Shown here: positions 7,966 through 17,074 of the stretch, piece by piece | How the letters are laid out: each line of letters begins with the position of its first letter | Numbering within the stretch: position 1 is the first letter of the stretch | Assembly: GCF_043951855.1 (NCBI RefSeq) | Contig: NZ_JBINJW010000001.1 | Coordinates: forward strand, 1 to 64,000 | From: Proteiniclasticum sp043951855 | Lineage (GTDB): Bacteria > Bacillota > Clostridia > Clostridiales > Clostridiaceae | DNA length: 64,000 nt | Direction: 5' to 3' | Position numbers and translations under genes: made by a program | Notes under the pieces: generated by a model | Told to the model about the DNA's origin: nothing | The model's database searches: none | What the model saw: the letters and a program-made list of their open reading frames with translations, nothing else

Positions 7966-10824
7966 CTAAGCTGTCATTTCCTCCTTTTCAGAAAGAATCG
8001 CTAAAGCCTTCTTTTCCTTTCCTGACAGCAGGAATCTGTCCATCAGATTCAGAATGGGGGGAAGCAGCACGAAGGTGGACAGCAGTGCCAGGGAGATATT
8101 GACCACGGTCATGAGACCGAAGTCTCTCAGGATCACAAAGTCTGAAAGCATCAGCACGGAGAACCCGCCCACAGTGGTGAGACCGGATGCAAGGATGGCG
8201 ACGCCGATGGAGCCCACGGCGTTTTTCATGGACGCTTCTCTACCTTCTCCTTTTCTTCTTTCCTCTGTGTATCTCTCCATGAGCATGATGGTCATTTCCG
8301 TACCCATGCCCAGGACCAGTGCACCGAGTGTGGCTGTGATGGGTGTATAGCTGATTCCAGCCAGATACATGATACCACTGGATAGACCAATGATGCTGAC
8401 CACAGGCAGGATCGGAATCAGCGCCTTCACAGGGTTTCTGTAGATCAGAAGCAGCGCCGCGAATACGAGTATGAGGCCCAGACCGGTCATAGCCAGTCTC
8501 CCGCTGGTCAGGCCTTTGACCATTTCGATATCCAGAATGCTTTTACCGGTGACAGCGGCATTCAGGTCACTTTCATTCATGGTTTCCTTGAGCGATGTGA
8601 CAAACTCTTCCAGCTCGCTGGTTGGCAGATGCCTGATGTTTAAGATCAGTGCACTTTTTGTAGCGTCTTCCGTGATGAACATGCTCGACATGGATACGGG
8701 CAGATCGCTGACTGTTTCCGCGTAGTCTTTGAAAGAAAGAGTCTCATCTCCGGAAAAGAGCATGGCGCTGCCAGCAAGGGACTTCACATCCGTGATGACA
8801 TCAGGATACTTCGCCTCCAGATAATCTCCTGTCTCCTTGATGCTTTCAAGGCTTGCCGCCTTGTCCAGGTCCGTTCCTGTAAGATACAGGATCACCTGGT
8901 CTGTGGAACCCATGACGTCTCGTACCGTATGAAGGTCCACCAGTGCAGGCATTTCCTGGGGCATGAAGGATTCCATGTCTGTTTCGATGCCGATGCTGGA
9001 GTCTCTGGAGAATCCCGCCACGGATAGCAGAAGAAAGAAAATCAGAATGGGGTATTTCAGCTTCAGGATGAATCCTGTCATGGCCCCTAAGACGGACTTC
9101 ACTCTACTTCCCGCCTCAGCTCCTGCACTTTTCTGCTGCACGCTGGAAGGCTTTCCGATGGTGTTTCTGATATGAAGAATCGGCAGCAGAATGAACAGAC
9201 TGCCCAGGAAGCTGATGAATACGCCCAGGGTCAGCATTTTCCCGAAATCCTGGATCATAGGTACAGGCGAAATATAGAGGGACAAAAAGCCCAGTATGGT
9301 GGCAAGGACCGCGATGAACACCGCTTTGCCCACATGCTTCACTGTGGATACCACAGAGCCCTCTTCCTCATATCGGTTGTGGAACTGGATGGAATAATCG
9401 ATGCCAAGGCCTATGAGGATGGGAAACACTGCCATGGAAACCATGGTGACGGGAACACTGATGTGTCCCATGAATCCCAGAGTGGCAATGACCGATACCA
9501 GGATCACCGCCAGACTCAGCATTCTCCACTGGACCTTGAACACCAGTGCCAGTACCAGCAGCATGATGACAAGGGCAGAGCCCACCATGATCATCATGTT
9601 GACTTTCATCTCGGACTGAAGGGAGGTATCCAGTACGGGTTTACCCGAAACCATGTAGGTAAGGGTATCGAAGTTTTCACCGGAGAGCCCCTGATTGAGC
9701 TCCTCTATGATCTCCACTTTTCTGGCATCGGATACGCCTCCATCAAGCTTCACGATCATCATACCGGTGGTCCCTTCTTTGACCACATCGGAGAAGACCG
9801 TTCTCAGGTTGCCCTCTTCATAAAGAAGCAGATCCGCTTCTTCCTGAGACTTTGGCAGCGACGCTTCCATCATGTCCGATTTTTCATGAAACATGGCCAG
9901 TGCGCCTGAAATCTCCGTGAAGCTTCCTCCCATGGTGATGAAGCCTTCTGCCATGGTCTTCAGCTCTTCCGGGGAGATACCGCCCTTCAGGCTGTCTTTC
10001 ATGGCTTCGGTTTCGCTTCCGAGGCGGTCTTTGATACCATCAAGGGCAGTTGCGGTTTCCCGGGGTCCCCCTTCCAGCTGCTTTGCTCTGGCAGACATCT
10101 CTTTCAGACCTGAAGCACTTTTATCGAGATTCTCGGCCAGTGCTGTGAGCTGCATGCTCATCTGCGGATTCCCCGCAGCAGTGTTTCCCAGCTCCTTCAG
10201 TTTTCCGCTGATGGTGGAAATCCCTTCCGCCGCATTCCATGTACCGTCGGAAAGACCACCGATCCCAGTGGCGATATTGTTCTGACCGTCTATGAGCTTA
10301 TCGAAATTGGAAGTGGCTTGGGTGAAGCCTTGAAGCTTCTCTTCCATCTCCTTGGGATCAGGCACTTCCTTCAGCAGCAGCGTATTTCCGATTTCACTGA
10401 GTTTTGAGCCCATCTCAGATAGACCGCCGCTTAGCTCCAGTACATTTTCTTCCATGACATCCGACTGACGGATGGTCATCTGGTGCAGAAGTGTGGCGGG
10501 ACTCATGATGGAATAGATGTCCGCATCATAAGCCATTCTCTTTTCCACATTCCACATTTTAGTGAGATTCTCCACGGATAGGAGCTCCTCTTCCGTAGAA
10601 GCCTCAAAGACCACAAGGATGGAATCTCCGCCAAAGGTGTCCTCCATCTCCTCGTGCCGCTTGTAGACTTCCGTTTCCGCATCCACCAAGGTGTCATTTC
10701 CTGTGGCCATATAGATGTTTCTGGCACCGATGAGCATAACCACCACCAGAAACAGTGCTGTTAAAAGCACCTTGAAGGGATGGTTTTCAATAAGTCTTCC
10801 GATTTTCTCAAATAATCTGGTCAT
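7966..10824 (-). CDS. MMPL/RND-family exporter (HAE3 type)
   Basis: The 952-residue product has the duplicated RND layout. There is one membrane segment near residue 20, a long extracytoplasmic region (about 40-390), a cluster of five segments (about 395-560), then a second segment near 585, a second extracytoplasmic domain and a last cluster (about 770-930). The first outer domain carries a long helical, repeat-like stretch rich in L, S and E (about 120-330), typical of Gram-positive MMPL proteins. Such pumps move lipids or hydrophobic compounds using proton flow. Its ATG overlaps the stop of the preceding TetR gene by four bases (ATGA), so the two form an operon that the TetR protein probably represses. 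Confidence 0.9.
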   Translation of the reverse strand: MTRLFEKIGRLIENHPFKVLLTALFLVVVMLIGARNIYMATGNDTLVDAETEVYKRHEEMEDTFGGDSILVVFEASTEEELLSVENLTKMWNVEKRMAYDADIYSIMSPATLLHQMTIRQSDVMEENVLELSGGLSEMGSKLSEIGNTLLLKEVPDPKEMEEKLQGFTQATSNFDKLIDGQNNIATGIGGLSDGTWNAAEGISTISGKLKELGNTAAGNPQMSMQLTALAENLDKSASGLKEMSARAKQLEGGPRETATALDGIKDRLGSETEAMKDSLKGGISPEELKTMAEGFITMGGSFTEISGALAMFHEKSDMMEASLPKSQEEADLLLYEEGNLRTVFSDVVKEGTTGMMIVKLDGGVSDARKVEIIEELNQGLSGENFDTLTYMVSGKPVLDTSLQSEMKVNMMIMVGSALVIMLLVLALVFKVQWRMLSLAVILVSVIATLGFMGHISVPVTMVSMAVFPILIGLGIDYSIQFHNRYEEEGSVVSTVKHVGKAVFIAVLATILGFLSLYISPVPMIQDFGKMLTLGVFISFLGSLFILLPILHIRNTIGKPSSVQQKSAGAEAGSRVKSVLGAMTGFILKLKYPILIFFLLLSVAGFSRDSSIGIETDMESFMPQEMPALVDLHTVRDVMGSTDQVILYLTGTDLDKAASLESIKETGDYLEAKYPDVITDVKSLAGSAMLFSGDETLSFKDYAETVSDLPVSMSSMFITEDATKSALILNIRHLPTSELEEFVTSLKETMNESDLNAAVTGKSILDIEMVKGLTSGRLAMTGLGLILVFAALLLIYRNPVKALIPILPVVSIIGLSSGIMYLAGISYTPITATLGALVLGMGTEMTIMLMERYTEERRKGEGREASMKNAVGSIGVAILASGLTTVGGFSVLMLSDFVILRDFGLMTVVNISLALLSTFVLLPPILNLMDRFLLSGKEKKALAILSEKEEMTA

Positions 10825-11390
10825 AGTCTATCCCCTTGCATGGTCTCAAGTAGTAGATCGGTAATCTGATACACGTAATTCCTGATGGACTTCGCATTCT
10901 GTTCAGGCATATAAAGAAATGAAAGCAGAGAACCCATAATCATTCTCACGGCCATGGGGCGCATATCTTCTCTGATGGGGGCCTGTCCGATGCTCTTTTC
11001 AATGATTCTTCTGATTTCGCTGGATAAATCCACCCCCATGCCGCTGAGCTCCGGAGATTCATTGAGAATCAGTTTTATGGTTTCGTAATTCTCGGATATG
11101 AAGGTGATGCGGTCCAGAAGAATCGCCTGCAGCCTTTCTCTGGGTGTCATGCCTGCGGATGTTTCCACCACTTCCTCCAGTGTCTTCACAATGAAAGGTC
11201 TGACTCCTTCCAGGTAGATTTCCTGCTTGCTGGTGAAGTACCGGAAGAGTGTCACTTCCGTGATTTCTGCGGAATCAGCAATCTCCGCTGTGGTGGTTCC
11301 CTTAAAGCCTTTCTCCTTAAACACATTCATGGCACTTTCTATAATCTGTTTTCTTCGATCTTCTCTGGTCATTCTTGTTCTTGTTCCCAT
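10821..11390 (-). CDS. TetR-family repressor of the MMPL exporter operon
   Basis: The N-terminus is a clear TetR/AcrR helix-turn-helix (GTTTAEIADSAEITEVTLFR then YFTSKQEIY, about residues 29-58) in a 189-residue protein. AAGGAGG precedes the ATG. The gene is first in a two-gene operon with the MMPL exporter, overlapping it by four bases. A perfect palindrome lies between its promoter and its start, so autorepression with release by a pump substrate is the likely scheme, as known for TetR-pump pairs. Confidence 0.9.
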   Translation of the reverse strand: MGTRTRMTREDRRKQIIESAMNVFKEKGFKGTTTAEIADSAEITEVTLFRYFTSKQEIYLEGVRPFIVKTLEEVVETSAGMTPRERLQAILLDRITFISENYETIKLILNESPELSGMGVDLSSEIRRIIEKSIGQAPIREDMRPMAVRMIMGSLLSFLYMPEQNAKSIRNYVYQITDLLLETMQGDRL

Positions 11391-11405
11391 TTGGACCTCC
11401 TTATG

Positions 11406-11451
11406 TAAGTAAGCACTTACTTAGTATACCAACCTTCTCATCAGATGACAA
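11406..11451 (-). promoter_or_regulatory. Promoter and TetR operator of the exporter operon
   Basis: On the minus strand TTGTCA (11446-11451) and TATACT (11423-11428) are 17 bases apart. Immediately downstream, TAAGTAAG and CTTACTTA (11406-11423) form a perfect 8-bp inverted repeat around two bases. This overlaps the -10 box and transcription start, the classical position for a TetR-family operator. Confidence 0.85.
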
Positions 11452-11502
11452 GTCTTTTCATAGAGAAAAATCTCAGAATCCTGAAATAAACATCCAATCC
11501 CA

Positions 11503-12597
11503 ATGCAGACCATATGGCAATCCTACGGGGTTTCCTATATCATGAAGATATGGAAATATCGAGAAATGGAAAGTATTATAAATAAATGTCAAACTGAAGA
11601 AGAATGTGTGGGGTATGCAATGGATTATGAGAAATATTCGAGAAATCAACTGATTGAGATCATCGAGGAGCTGAAGCTTCTCAATGAAGCACTCCTGGAA
11701 GAGAAAGAAAATGAAGACAGGCTGGATTTCGCCTGGACAGGCAATCTGGGACACTGGTACTACAATATCAGGGCAAACAAGGTCGTATTCAATCCACTAA
11801 AGGTGGAAGCGCTGGGCTATTCCATGGAGGACCTCCCTGAAGAAGTGCCCTATCAGTTCTTCACGGAAAGACTGCATCCTGAAGACTATGAGCCTACCAT
11901 GGATGCCATGAGAAAGAACATGATGGGTCTGACACCTGTCTATGAATGCGAATACCGGATCCAGGCAAAGGACGGTTCCTGGAAGTGGTTCTATGATCGC
12001 GGTCAGGTCACAAAGAGGGACCTCCAGGGTAAACCCCTGTTTGCCGCAGGCATCGTCTTCGACATCACGGAACGTAAGGCGAAACTGGAAGAGCTGGAAA
12101 TGGAAAACAGAATGCTCACAGTTGAATCCATGACGGATGCACTGACGGGCATAAGAAATCGTGGCGCCATCATGGATGAGCTGAAAAGCCGAATGGAAAA
12201 ATCTGCGATTTATAAATCTCCTCTATCCATCGTGATGTTTGACATTGACCACTTCAAACCCATTAATGACACCAAAGGACACGTCTTCGGGGATCTTGTA
12301 CTGAAACAAGTGGCGAAGATCATCAACGAGGAAATCCGAGGCCTGGATACTCTGGGACGCTACGGCGGAGAAGAGTTTCTGCTCATTCTGCCCAACACTT
12401 CCAGAAAGAGTGCACTCCAGGTGGCAGAACGCATACGCAGGAAAGTGGCAGAAGCAGCTTTCCCCGATGACGTCCGCGTCACCATCAGTGGCGGCGCAGC
12501 AGAGTATAAAGGGATGGAACTGCTTGATTTCATCGACAAAGCTGACCAGAACCTCTATGCATCAAAACAGAACGGAAGAAACAAAGTCACAGGCTGA
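11503..12597 (+). CDS. Diguanylate cyclase with PAS sensor domain
   Basis: After a short coiled N-terminal part (about residues 45-70) comes a PAS fold (about 75-190; YECEYRIQAKDGSWKWFYDR is the PAS_3 signature), then a GGDEF domain (about 200-362). The active loop is RYGGEEF, a functional variant of GGDEF. The product-inhibition site RGLD sits five residues before it, so feedback by c-di-GMP is expected. It makes c-di-GMP from two GTP in the cytoplasm; no membrane segment is evident. The start is uncertain: ATG codons at 11542, 11566 and 11623 are alternatives without a clear ribosome site. Confidence 0.9.
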   Translation: MQTIWQSYGVSYIMKIWKYREMESIINKCQTEEECVGYAMDYEKYSRNQLIEIIEELKLLNEALLEEKENEDRLDFAWTGNLGHWYYNIRANKVVFNPLKVEALGYSMEDLPEEVPYQFFTERLHPEDYEPTMDAMRKNMMGLTPVYECEYRIQAKDGSWKWFYDRGQVTKRDLQGKPLFAAGIVFDITERKAKLEELEMENRMLTVESMTDALTGIRNRGAIMDELKSRMEKSAIYKSPLSIVMFDIDHFKPINDTKGHVFGDLVLKQVAKIINEEIRGLDTLGRYGGEEFLLILPNTSRKSALQVAERIRRKVAEAAFPDDVRVTISGGAAEYKGMELLDFIDKADQNLYASKQNGRNKVTG

Positions 12598-12703
12598 TGG
12601 ATTCCATCCTGTGACATAGTTTCCGTCAATAGTCTTCTCATAGTTCAGTTTCTGTATGGTTCATGCAGCTTATCCGCAGAATCTGCATCTCATCCATAAT
12701 TCG

Positions 12704-12732
12704 TTGCTTCAATAGAAGCAGCCTCCTATACT
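12704..12732 (+). promoter_or_regulatory. Promoter of hydrolase-LytTR operon
   Basis: TTGCTT (12704-12709) and TATACT (12727-12732) are 17 bases apart, ending 32 bases before the start codon of the hydrolase gene. Confidence 0.6.
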
Positions 12733-12764
12733 TGGACCATAAAACAAATCTGGAGGTAATAATT

Positions 12765-14060
12765 ATGGGAATCTTATTCATCCTGCTGCTTACACTTATG
12801 GAGTCAACGCTTCTTTATCTTGCGCTCCATGGAAAGAGAAATTTCGAGGAAGAAAGAGGGATACTGAATTTCTCCATTCTGCTTCTTCTGATTCTGTTCT
12901 TTCTTACCGGAGTCCTTACCTGGAGCTTCCGCTTCATGCCCATCATGCTTCTTGTTGCCATCAAGTCTCTTGTGAGTCTTGTAGGATTACTAAGAAGACG
13001 GGAAAAGTCTTTCAGAAAAGGAAAGACCATCCTGAAAGCTGCCGTAAGTCTTCTTCTTTACATCACAGCGGCCTCTGTACTGATTCTGTTTCCACCCTAT
13101 CTGCAGCCCGAGGTCACCGGTACCTTTGAGGTGAAGACGGAAAAGTATACCTGGATCGATGAAGACCGGAAAGATGCCTTCTCAACAGAAGACAGCAGAA
13201 GACTCACTGTGGAGCTTTACTATCCTGAAACTGCGGAAGGGAACTACCCTCTTGTGGTTTTCTCCCATGGGGCTTTCGGTTTCAGCGGCAGCAACTACTC
13301 AACCTTTGCAGAGCTTGCTTCTCATGGCTATGTGGTGGCAAGCATCGGACATACAGGACATGCCTTCTACACCTTAGATACCAGTGGAACACTCACAACA
13401 GTGGATCCTGATTTCATCAGTAAGGCTGCTGAAATCAACGGTATCACGGATACCCAGCATGAGGCTGAAATCTTTGAAACAACCCAGAGCTGGCTGAAAC
13501 TTCGTGTGGAAGATGAGCATTTTGTTCTGGAGAGGATTCTTGAAGAAGCCAGTTCCGCTGAGAAAGGAACGGTTTTCTCCCTCATCGACTGCGAAAACAT
13601 CGGTCTCATGGGGCACTCCCTTGGCGGAGCCACTTCTGCAGAGATCGGAAGATTGCGCCCTGATATCGATGCGGTGATCGTGCTGGATGGCACCATGCTG
13701 GGAGAGGAAGAGCGTTTTGAAAATGGCAGTATGGTCCTTGACAGCACACCTTATCCGGTTCCGCTTCTGAACATCTATGCTGAAGACCACTACAGAAACG
13801 CTCTGACCCTTAAGGAGAACACCTACAGCAACTTTTACGCTTCCGCCCATGCCCTGGATGCCTATGAAACGGTATTTGAGGATACCGGACATCTCAACTT
13901 CACAGACCTGCCCCTGTTCTCTCCTATTCTGGCCAAAGCTTTGGGTGTGGGAGATGCGGATAGCAGGGAATGTATAAATACCATGAATCAGGTTGTGCTG
14001 GACTTTTTCGACAGCTGTCTGAAAGGAGAAGGCAGACCAATAATCAAAAAGGAATATTGA
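12765..14060 (+). CDS. Membrane-anchored alpha/beta hydrolase
   Basis: The N-terminal 110 residues hold three or four membrane segments. The rest is an alpha/beta hydrolase resembling platelet-activating-factor acetylhydrolase or dienelactone hydrolase. It shows the oxyanion stretch VVFSHGAFGFSGSNYSTFA, the nucleophile elbow MGHSLGGATSAE, and a late DTGHLNF histidine. The esterase domain probably faces outward. GGAGG at 12752-12756 fixes the start at 12765 rather than an earlier ATG at 12663. A LytTR regulator gene begins three bases after its stop, so the genes are co-transcribed. The substrate is unknown, possibly an ester or lipid. Confidence 0.85.
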   Translation: MGILFILLLTLMESTLLYLALHGKRNFEEERGILNFSILLLLILFFLTGVLTWSFRFMPIMLLVAIKSLVSLVGLLRRREKSFRKGKTILKAAVSLLLYITAASVLILFPPYLQPEVTGTFEVKTEKYTWIDEDRKDAFSTEDSRRLTVELYYPETAEGNYPLVVFSHGAFGFSGSNYSTFAELASHGYVVASIGHTGHAFYTLDTSGTLTTVDPDFISKAAEINGITDTQHEAEIFETTQSWLKLRVEDEHFVLERILEEASSAEKGTVFSLIDCENIGLMGHSLGGATSAEIGRLRPDIDAVIVLDGTMLGEEERFENGSMVLDSTPYPVPLLNIYAEDHYRNALTLKENTYSNFYASAHALDAYETVFEDTGHLNFTDLPLFSPILAKALGVGDADSRECINTMNQVVLDFFDSCLKGEGRPIIKKEY

Positions 14061-14063
14061 TGT

Positions 14064-14507
14064 ATGAAAGTGAAGATCAGAAAAATCAGTGAAAAAGCCG
14101 ATGAATGCCTGACCATCGAATGTGTTGAAATCACGCCTGATGTGGAAAGCATCCGTTCCTATGCCCTTTCCAGAGGAACGGTTCTGACAGGCAGAATTTC
14201 TGAGCGCTATTATCAGTTCAGCCTGGCCTCTGTACTCTACTTCGAAGCGGTGGATGAGAAAGTCTTCGCCTATACAAAGACGAAGACCTATGAACTGAAA
14301 AGCAGGCTCTACGAGCTGGAGGATGCCTATAAAGACAAGATGTTCATCCGCTGCTCAAAATCCTTTCTCCTCAATCTCATGAAGCTGGAGAGCATCGCTC
14401 CTGCCTTAAACGGAAGGTTCTATGCCCACATGAAAAACGGGGAAAAGATCATCATCTCCAGACAGTATGTTCCCCTCATCAAGCGTCAAGTATTAGGAGG
14501 TGTCTGA
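14064..14507 (+). CDS. LytTR-domain DNA-binding regulator
   Basis: The 147-residue protein carries a LytTR domain in its C-terminal two thirds (VLYFEAVDEKVFAYTKTKTY, then FIRCSKSFLLNLMKLESI and a final SRQYVPLIKR). It has no receiver domain, as in the stand-alone LytTR proteins paired with DUF3021 membrane proteins. It follows the hydrolase gene by three bases and precedes the DUF3021 gene by one base, so all three form an operon. It likely regulates its own operon, with the DUF3021 partner as modulator. Confidence 0.9.
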   Translation: MKVKIRKISEKADECLTIECVEITPDVESIRSYALSRGTVLTGRISERYYQFSLASVLYFEAVDEKVFAYTKTKTYELKSRLYELEDAYKDKMFIRCSKSFLLNLMKLESIAPALNGRFYAHMKNGEKIIISRQYVPLIKRQVLGGV

Positions 14508-14508
14508 T

Positions 14509-14952
14509 ATGGATTTCAGAACATTTTTTGTCAGAAAAGTCGTACTCAGCTTCTGCGTTTCCGTCACAGGCATCATTCTGGGCATGGCTGTCTTAGGTCT
14601 TCTTTTCCAGCCCCAGGCCAGGTTTGGTTATGAAGCATTCTTCTCCCCGCTGATTTTCGCTTTCATCGGCTCGCTGTCGCTCATTGTGAAGTACTCCAGT
14701 CATGAGCTCACCCTTCGGGAAGCTATAGCTAGAAATGTTCTGCATTTCATTCTGCTGGAGGCCACAATCCTTTCCTTTCTCTATGTGTCAGGCCTTCTTG
14801 AAAGTGTCTCCATGACGGTGTCCTTGGCTCTCATGATCCTCCTCATCAATCTTTTTGTTCATCTGGTTCTTTGGATCCATGATCAGAAGACAGCCTCGGA
14901 AATCAATGCAGCGCTGAAGATTCTCCAGGAGAACCATCAGCCTATCGAGTAG
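14509..14952 (+). CDS. DUF3021 membrane protein
   Basis: The 147-residue product has four membrane segments spread over the chain (about 12-32, 42-60, 78-97, 103-122) and a short charged tail. It corresponds to the DUF3021 family that almost always follows a LytTR gene. AGGAGG lies seven bases before the ATG at 14509; an in-frame GTG nine bases earlier overlaps that ribosome site and is unlikely. The family probably controls activity of the LytTR partner from the membrane, which is inference from gene pairing. Confidence 0.85.
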   Translation: MDFRTFFVRKVVLSFCVSVTGIILGMAVLGLLFQPQARFGYEAFFSPLIFAFIGSLSLIVKYSSHELTLREAIARNVLHFILLEATILSFLYVSGLLESVSMTVSLALMILLINLFVHLVLWIHDQKTASEINAALKILQENHQPIE

Positions 14953-14989
14953 AAAAATCTGAATCTGATTCCTATGAATGAAAAACACA

Positions 14990-15035
14990 GAATCTCCCGA
15001 TAAACAGCCACAGCGGCTTAAGGGGAGATTTTTTC
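14990..15035. terminator. Terminator
   Basis: AATCTCCC and GGGAGATT pair around an inner GCC/GGC-rich loop, followed by a T-run at 15029-15034. It ends the hydrolase-LytTR-DUF3021 operon and probably also the convergent small gene. Confidence 0.75.
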
Positions 15036-15037
15036 TA

Positions 15038-15376
15038 TCACAATGGTTTCAGAGAATTTCCCCTCTTTTCCTGTTTTCTATCTTTGTCATGAATGCTACT
15101 CTCTAGCTTCGGAAGCAGATCTTTCCAAATGGCACGTAAAATATCCTTATGTTCTGGCTCATTATGAGCGGTAATCGTAACAACTGCGTTATATGATCTC
15201 AGAATGATACAGAGCTGCTCATACATCTCATCTGCCCGATAGGTATCTTCTGGCGTACATTTCCATACCTGGTATCCATAACCTTCTCTGTTCTCAGGAT
15301 CATTTCTCACCGTAATATGAAACTGACCGACTATGATTTCAGTGATCTTTTGCAGCGCTTTTTCTCCCCTTGCCAT
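15038..15376 (-). CDS. Small soluble protein of unknown function
   Basis: The 112-residue product has no signal peptide, membrane segment or known motif. Its N-terminal half looks alpha/beta and its tail is rich in lysine and arginine. It lies alone between two plus-strand genes, convergent with the DUF3021 gene. The frame is open over a normal-composition region, but coding status rests mainly on length and isolation from other frames. Confidence 0.45.
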   Translation of the reverse strand: MARGEKALQKITEIIVGQFHITVRNDPENREGYGYQVWKCTPEDTYRADEMYEQLCIILRSYNAVVTITAHNEPEHKDILRAIWKDLLPKLESSIHDKDRKQEKRGNSLKPL

Positions 15377-15465
15377 TCTTCATAAGATCACAGCTTCTTA
15401 AAATTATCCTCCCGCAACCACTGTGTGGAGTTCCCACCATTCATGAAATCTTTACAACAAGCTAA

Positions 15466-15494
15466 TTGATATTCATTCTCATTAGCGCTATAAT
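15466..15494 (+). promoter_or_regulatory. Promoter with Fur-like box
   Basis: TTGATA (15466-15471) and TATAAT (15489-15494) are 17 bases apart. The spacer and -35 box contain TGATATTCATTCTCATTA, close to the Fur consensus TGATAATNATTATCA. Repression by Fur with iron is therefore likely for the FAD oxidoreductase gene downstream. The box is judged by eye only. Confidence 0.65.
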
Positions 15495-15597
15495 CTGACT
15501 GGATGATGCTCCATTTAAGGCATTGACCACTGAACGCAGCGCTGTAGTCGTGTTCATGAGAATGAAGCAAATACGCATCCACTTCAAGGAGGAAATC

Positions 15598-16875
15598 ATG
15601 TCGGTATATCAGAAAGATGGAAAAGTCTATCTTATAATAGGTAATGGACCCGCAGGGCACTTCGCAGCGGGTGAAATACGGAAGAAGGATCCAGACGGGA
15701 GAATCATCATTACAGGAAGAGAAAAAGAAAGAACTTATCTTCGTACCCAGCTGGCTGAATGCTTCAGTGCTGAGCTTCCGGAAGATAAGTTCTATATGGT
15801 AAAAGAAGAATGGTATGAAAAGAACGAAGTGGAGCAGATCTTGTCGATGGAAGCTTCTTCCATTGATAAAGAGGACAAGGTCGTCACCTTCAAGGATGGC
15901 AGCCAGATTCATTACGATAAACTCATCATTGCCACGGGCAGCTACAACTTTATTCCGCCAGTGGATGTGGAAATAAGAAGAAACGGAAAAACTGTGGATG
16001 TGATGAAAGTGGATCGCACGAACTTCAGAAATTATGATGGCCTCTTCAGCATCAGAGAGCATCATGACACCATAGCCCTGCAGAAAAGAATCCGAGCATC
16101 CAAACAGGCTGTAGTCATCGGAGGGGGCTTATTGGGCCTTGAGGCTGCATGGTCTCTGAAGAAGTGCGGACTGGATGTCACCGTCATTGAATTTTTCAAC
16201 AGACTACTGCCAAGACAGCTGGATGAGGAGTCTTCTGAAGTACTGAAGAACATGGCTCTGGCATCAGGTGTGAAGCTGATTCTCGAAGACTCACTGGAAT
16301 CCATCACCATCGAAGAAGATGAGGATGGAAATCAGAATCTTGCCAGTGTAAGGCTTCAAGGCGGAGATACTCTGGATTGCCAGATTGTGCTGTTCAGCGT
16401 AGGTGTCCGGTCCAGAGCAGCACTGGCTGCTGAAGCGGGCATTGAAGTGAACAAAGGCATTGTGGTGAATACCAGGATGGAAACAAGTGCAGAGGATATC
16501 TATGCCTGTGGCGATGTGGCTGAAATCAATAATTTCGTCTATGGCACCTGGCCATCGGCACTGAACATGGGAAGAGTAGCCGGCACCAATGCCGCTGGTG
16601 GAGATCTGAAGTTCCCGCCTATGGTCCTGTCCACCATGTTCACATCCATGAATGCGAAGGTGTTCTCTGCCGGAAATGTGGACTTCTGCGATCCTGGTCT
16701 GGACATTCTTGAACATAAGAGTGTAAAGAAAGGGGAATACAAGAAGCTTTTCTTCCGTGACGACAAGCTGGTGGCCGGAATTCTCTTAGGAGATACCAAG
16801 CGCTCAACGCGTATCGTCAAAGGGATTGAAGATGGCTACACTGAAGAAGAAGCACTGAAAGCGGACATTCTTTAG
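15598..16875 (+). CDS. FAD-dependent pyridine nucleotide oxidoreductase
   Basis: The 425-residue protein has two Rossmann nucleotide sites. The N-terminal one (LIIGNGPAGHFAAGEI, about residues 12-27) binds FAD, and the middle one (VVIGGGLLGLEAAWSLKKCG) binds NAD(P)H. A late IYACGDVAEI motif completes the FAD site. This is the layout of rubredoxin/NADH oxidoreductases and the FAD part of nitrite reductases. AGGAGG before the ATG at 15598 fixes the start over an upstream ATG at 15523. The Fur-like promoter suggests a role in iron or oxidative stress. Redox partner unknown. Confidence 0.85.
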   Translation: MSVYQKDGKVYLIIGNGPAGHFAAGEIRKKDPDGRIIITGREKERTYLRTQLAECFSAELPEDKFYMVKEEWYEKNEVEQILSMEASSIDKEDKVVTFKDGSQIHYDKLIIATGSYNFIPPVDVEIRRNGKTVDVMKVDRTNFRNYDGLFSIREHHDTIALQKRIRASKQAVVIGGGLLGLEAAWSLKKCGLDVTVIEFFNRLLPRQLDEESSEVLKNMALASGVKLILEDSLESITIEEDEDGNQNLASVRLQGGDTLDCQIVLFSVGVRSRAALAAEAGIEVNKGIVVNTRMETSAEDIYACGDVAEINNFVYGTWPSALNMGRVAGTNAAGGDLKFPPMVLSTMFTSMNAKVFSAGNVDFCDPGLDILEHKSVKKGEYKKLFFRDDKLVAGILLGDTKRSTRIVKGIEDGYTEEEALKADIL

Positions 16876-16990
16876 CACCTTCGTTTCGTTGAAATCCAGA
16901 AGCATATCGCGCCTGTGGAGATCTTTAAACCCTCTGGATTCCTAAGAATAACACTCTTCTAGCAGAGGAGACCACCTTTTTTGCGCACAC

Positions 16991-17043
16991 TGAAAATCAG
17001 CTGATGTATTCCACTGAAGTGGACATGCTCAGCTGATTTTTCA
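16991..17043. terminator. Bidirectional terminator
   Basis: GAAAATCAGCTGA (16992-17004) and TCAGCTGATTTTC (17030-17042) form a 13-bp stem between the convergent oxidoreductase and permease genes, with A/T runs on both sides. An additional imperfect hairpin (ATCCAGA/TCTGGAT) lies at 16901-16944 in the same gap. Confidence 0.75.
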
Positions 17044-17074
17044 TGCTTTCATATTCGCTGCGAGACCCAGCCTG

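Noticed and set aside
9172..9909. 245-codon plus-strand frame inside the MMPL gene
   Set aside because: It is antisense to a clear RND-family gene, rich in H, D and Q as expected of a shadow frame, and lacks a ribosome site.
15388..16065. 225-codon minus-strand frame
   Set aside because: It is antisense to the FAD oxidoreductase gene and its promoter, and has no ribosome site.
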